From DASUPK01 sp046732465 (GTDB lineage Bacteria; Actinomycetota; Thermoleophilia; Solirubrobacterales; 70-9): a DNA stretch of 7,468 nucleotides. The stretch spans positions 1 through 7,468 of the forward strand of contig JBKPND010000047.1 in NCBI GenBank assembly GCA_046732465.1, in the 5' to 3' direction. Positions 6,105 through 7,468 of this stretch are shown piece after piece (the first letter of the stretch is position 1; each line of letters begins with the position of its first letter). The translations under genes were made by a program, and so were the position numbers. The notes under the pieces are model-generated. The model had not been told where the DNA came from, did no database searches, and was given only the letters and a program-made list of their open reading frames with translations.

Positions 6105-6250
6105 CTGCGTCCGAAGCCGACGGACTCCACCAGTAGCGGAGCGATCAGGCTCAAATTGATCGCAGCGATCAATGCGATGAGGACGTTGAGTGCGCTCGAC
6201 ACGAACCGAATCCTCCGCAATTCGGCGGGCAACCGCATCCGTGGTTCCAC
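6101..6250 (-). CDS. possible small single-pass membrane protein
   Basis: On the - strand a GTG at 6250 opens a 49-residue frame ending at a TAG (complement of 6101-6103), with an internal ATG at 6238 giving 45 residues. The GTG is preceded by GAGG at 5-nt spacing, whereas the ATG has no good site, so I prefer the GTG. The product has a basic N-terminus (RMRLPAELRRIRF), a hydrophobic segment of about 20 residues (ALNVLIALIAAINLSLIAPLLV) and a short polar tail, which fits the positive-inside rule for one membrane helix. GC at third positions is about 80%, lower than in neighbours. It lies 27 bp after the hydrolase stop in the same direction and overlaps the cupin stop by 4 bp. I do not recognise a family, so coding status is uncertain. 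Confidence 0.42.
   Translation of the reverse strand: MEPRMRLPAELRRIRFVSSALNVLIALIAAINLSLIAPLLVESVGFGRS
6155..6173. repeat. perfect 9-bp-arm palindrome
   Basis: ATTGATCGC, one central A, then GCGATCAAT form a perfect inverted repeat of 19 bp. It lies between the convergent cupin and hydrolase genes and inside the proposed small membrane-protein frame. It could be an operator, a short hairpin (7-bp stem, 5-nt loop) or chance, since GCGATC is a common word in this sequence. Confidence 0.5.
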
Positions 6251-6259
6251 GCTTGCCTC

Positions 6260-6277
6260 GTGCGGGTTTTCCCGCAC
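6260..6277 (-). terminator. hairpin directly after the hydrolase stop
   Basis: GTGCGGG (6260-6266), TTTT loop, CCCGCAC (6271-6277) make a perfect 7-bp GC-rich stem that begins right after the hydrolase TAG (complement of 6278-6280). There is no T-tract downstream on the - strand, so it would be a U-less terminator of the kind reported in high-GC bacteria, a partial attenuator, or a 3'-end stabiliser. Confidence 0.5.
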
Positions 6278-7117
6278 CTACGCGAACCGCTTGACGAAGT
6301 CGAGCGCGGTCTGGGCGACCTCGCGCCAGCCGCTGTCGATCGTCAACGAGTGCCCGCGATTCGGGATCTTCACGATCTCGGTCACGGCCTGGTTGTGCCT
6401 CTGTCGCTTGTAGGCGCCGTTGGCGATCGCCCACGGGACCGTGTGATCCCTCTCCCCGTCGATGATCAGGAGGGGCCCGCGATTGGGGTTCTTCGGATCG
6501 ACCTTCGCCGCGGTCCACGGGTTGAGGTTGGCGTTCGCCATCTGCATCAGCGCGACCCCCGGCCCGGCCACGTGGTAGGTGTCGTAGAGCTGCTTGGCCT
6601 CTTCGTCGCTGAGTGCGTTCGCCCAGCCGTACTTGAACTGGTCGAGGGTGAGGGTGATCGCCTTGCCGCGGTTGAGCGGGTTCCTCAAGATGGGCGCGGT
6701 CACACGCAGAGTCGAGATCGGAAGGGGCAGTACGCCGCGGAACGGCCCGGGATCGATCGCGACCGTCGCCCCGGAGAGGCCGCGGTCGGCGATGATCTGC
6801 GCCAGCAGCCCTCCGGTGGAGTGACCCATCACGGCGGGCTTCTGCTGAAGCCCGCCGATCACCTCGGCCGTGTGGTCGGCGACCTGCTCGAGGGACTTCT
6901 TGGCGAGGACCTCGGGTTCGGTCCTCGCCACCTCGACGGTCTCGGGATCGTCCGGCCAGTCCGGCGTGACGCCCGCGTAGCCGTTCTCCTCGAAGAAGTC
7001 GACCCAGTTGTTCCAGCTGCTGGGCAGAAGCCAGAGCCCGTGGATGAAGACGACCGGCGTCTTGCCGCTGGCGTTCGCCTTCTCGATCTGCTGCGCTTCC
7101 CGCTCGCTGATCGCCAT
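6278..7117 (-). CDS. alpha/beta hydrolase
   Basis: This 279-residue protein has the classical serine hydrolase layout: oxyanion motif FIHGLWL (24-30), nucleophile elbow GHSTGG with Ser100, acid Asp224 in DGERDHTVP, and His256 in NRGHSLTID. The catalytic triad is therefore complete. There is no signal peptide, so it should be cytoplasmic. The HGLWLLPSSW and NPWTAAKVD-type segments recall a common group of actinobacterial and proteobacterial hydrolases annotated only by fold. The substrate is unknown, and esterase, lactonase or haloperoxidase-like activity cannot be separated here. The ATG at 7117 has GGGGAG (complement of 7125-7130) at 7-nt spacing. The start lies 23 nt downstream of the mature tmRNA 3' end with no room for a terminator or promoter, so transcription probably comes through ssrA. 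A hairpin follows the stop. Confidence 0.92.
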   Translation of the reverse strand: MAISEREAQQIEKANASGKTPVVFIHGLWLLPSSWNNWVDFFEENGYAGVTPDWPDDPETVEVARTEPEVLAKKSLEQVADHTAEVIGGLQQKPAVMGHSTGGLLAQIIADRGLSGATVAIDPGPFRGVLPLPISTLRVTAPILRNPLNRGKAITLTLDQFKYGWANALSDEEAKQLYDTYHVAGPGVALMQMANANLNPWTAAKVDPKNPNRGPLLIIDGERDHTVPWAIANGAYKRQRHNQAVTEIVKIPNRGHSLTIDSGWREVAQTALDFVKRFA

Positions 7118-7148
7118 GCGTCTTCTCCCCTCGTTGTCGATGGAGCCG

Positions 7149-7164
7149 GGGGCTTCGAAGCCCC
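7149..7164 (-). other. ssrA: tmRNA T-arm with 6-nt loop
   Basis: Read on the - strand, GGGGC (7164-7160), TTCGAA (7159-7154) and GCCCC (7153-7149) make a 5-bp stem with a 6-nt loop, a perfect 16-bp palindrome. The 7-nt acceptor strand CGGCTCC and A73 follow in correct register, so only the loop is one base short. Confidence 0.8.
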
Positions 7165-7304
7165 GTCCTCGATCACGAACGATCGGCGTCTACAGGCATA
7201 GCCGGCGCTTTTGTTCTCGCCCTACGGCCTCCGCTGCCGGCGGGAGATGCCGGAGGGCCAAGTCCCTTCGATTTCCCCGGGCGGTCGGGACGGTCCGACC
7301 GGGT

Positions 7305-7350
7305 GAGCCCGATGCTGACGCCGGGACCCCACCCCTCGGGCTCGGGTGGG
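7305..7350 (-). other. ssrA: tmRNA pseudoknot downstream of the tag (PK2 position)
   Basis: Two perfect stems interleave. CCCACCC (complement of 7344-7350) pairs with GGGTGGG (complement of 7328-7334). GAGCCCGA (complement of 7336-7343) pairs with TCGGGCTC (complement of 7305-7312). The order stem-a, stem-b, stem-a', stem-b' defines an H-type pseudoknot. A further 6-bp stem, GGTCGG/CCGACC (7283-7288 with 7295-7300), lies next to it and may belong to the next domain. Confidence 0.75.
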
Positions 7351-7375
7351 CCGACGCACGCTACTTAGCTTCTAA

Positions 7376-7405
7376 CTAAGCGGCGAGAGCGAACTCGTGG
7401 TCCGC
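7376..7405 (-). other. ssrA: tmRNA tag-peptide reading frame, ADHEFALAA-stop
   Basis: Nine sense codons from GCG (starting at 7405) to GCT are followed by TAG (7378-7376). The ending ALAA is the classic degron recognised by ClpXP-type proteases. The resume codon is chosen because it encodes Ala, sits about 13 nt after PK1, and has an A at -4 (AATAAGT before GCG, compare AATAGTC before GCA in E. coli). An extra Ala would come from the charged tmRNA itself. Confidence 0.9.
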
Positions 7406-7418
7406 ACTTATTGGTTGG

Positions 7419-7451
7419 TCCAGGTTTTTAACGAGGCCTCCTGGAACCTCG
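7419..7451 (-). other. ssrA: tmRNA pseudoknot PK1
   Basis: CGAGG (complement of 7447-7451) pairs with CCTCG (complement of 7432-7436). TCCAGG in the intervening loop (complement of 7440-7445) pairs with downstream CCTGGA (complement of 7419-7424). This is the standard H-type PK1 located just upstream of the resume codon. Confidence 0.85.
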
Positions 7452-7468
7452 GCCTGCAACCTGATCGC

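Larger units (their letters stand above)
7141..7468 (-). ncRNA. ssrA: transfer-messenger RNA (tmRNA), 5' end cut by window
   Basis: tmRNA rescues stalled ribosomes and tags the unfinished protein for proteolysis. On the - strand the sequence shows, in order: a 5' part resembling the E. coli tmRNA around GCCGAGG...GGCCTCGT; pseudoknot PK1; a resume codon GCG after AATAAGT; a reading frame ADHEFALAA-stop; a short stem after the stop (CTTAG/CTAAG); a second pseudoknot; a conserved GCCTGTAGACGCC-like stretch; and a T-arm with acceptor strand CGGCTCC and discriminator A at 7141. The next encoded bases are TCG, so CCA is not genome-encoded. By comparison with E. coli (resume codon near nt 90) about 25-30 nt are missing beyond the window. 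The acceptor strand predicts a 5' end of GGGGCCG, keeping the G3-U70 alanine identity pair. The T-loop has 6 nt, not the usual 7. Confidence 0.96.

Noticed and set aside
5550..6518. Long - strand open frame of about 322 residues
   Set aside because: It covers the cupin on the opposite strand and overlaps the hydrolase out of frame; composition is that of a shadow frame and no motif is recognisable.
6260..7201. Long + strand open frame of about 313 residues
   Set aside because: It is antisense to the alpha/beta hydrolase with a complete triad and runs into the tmRNA gene.
7008..7379. + strand open frame of about 123 residues
   Set aside because: It crosses the hydrolase start and most of the tmRNA gene on the opposite strand; structured RNA explains the sequence better.
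1..7468. CRISPR array, insertion sequence or prophage
   Set aside because: No regularly spaced repeats, terminal inverted repeats, transposase, integrase or phage genes were seen. The tmRNA gene can serve as an integration site, but no attachment duplication or integrase is visible here.

Overview
The window is GC-rich and carries actinobacterial-looking genes with strong GGAG-type ribosome binding sites. My best guess is a high-GC soil actinobacterium, possibly of the Thermoleophilia. That placement is inference from the style of the lipoprotein, hydrolase and cupin families and is not proven by any single marker.

Layout. (1) 1-159: the C-terminal end of an unidentified membrane protein, + strand. 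(2) 213-1397: a soluble class I HMG-CoA reductase, + strand, with no other mevalonate-pathway gene in view. (3) 1399-4600, - strand: a sensory cassette, read in the order OmpR-family response regulator, sensor histidine kinase, PepSY-domain protein, lipoprotein. The regulator and kinase genes overlap by 4 bp (ATGA), and the PepSY stop abuts the lipoprotein start (TAGATG). (4) 4733-5593, + strand: a class I SAM-dependent methyltransferase divergent from the regulator. It is followed by a cupin whose frame (about 5604-6104) has no ordinary start codon. (5) 6101-6250: a possible small membrane protein, - strand. (6) 6278-7117: an alpha/beta hydrolase, - strand. (7) 7141 to the window end: the transfer-messenger RNA gene ssrA, - strand, lacking only roughly the first 25-30 nt of its 5' end.

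How the parts fit. The cassette looks like a complete signalling unit: membrane kinase, DNA-binding regulator and two exported proteins. A tandem repeat, GATGAA-N5-GATGAA on the + strand with 11-bp periodicity, lies upstream of the regulator. A close copy lies upstream of the PepSY gene. Tandem repeats at about one helical turn are typical OmpR-family binding sites. This suggests the regulator controls both its own promoter, and perhaps the divergent methyltransferase, and the PepSY-lipoprotein pair.

The tmRNA is recognised from a reading frame encoding ADHEFALAA-stop, a PK1 pseudoknot just upstream, a second pseudoknot downstream, and a T-arm plus acceptor strand at the 3' end. The hydrolase ATG lies only 23 nt beyond the tmRNA 3' end, so the two are probably transcribed together. 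The strongest leads are the shared operator, the tmRNA-hydrolase arrangement, the 6-nt tmRNA T-loop and the cupin without a canonical start.
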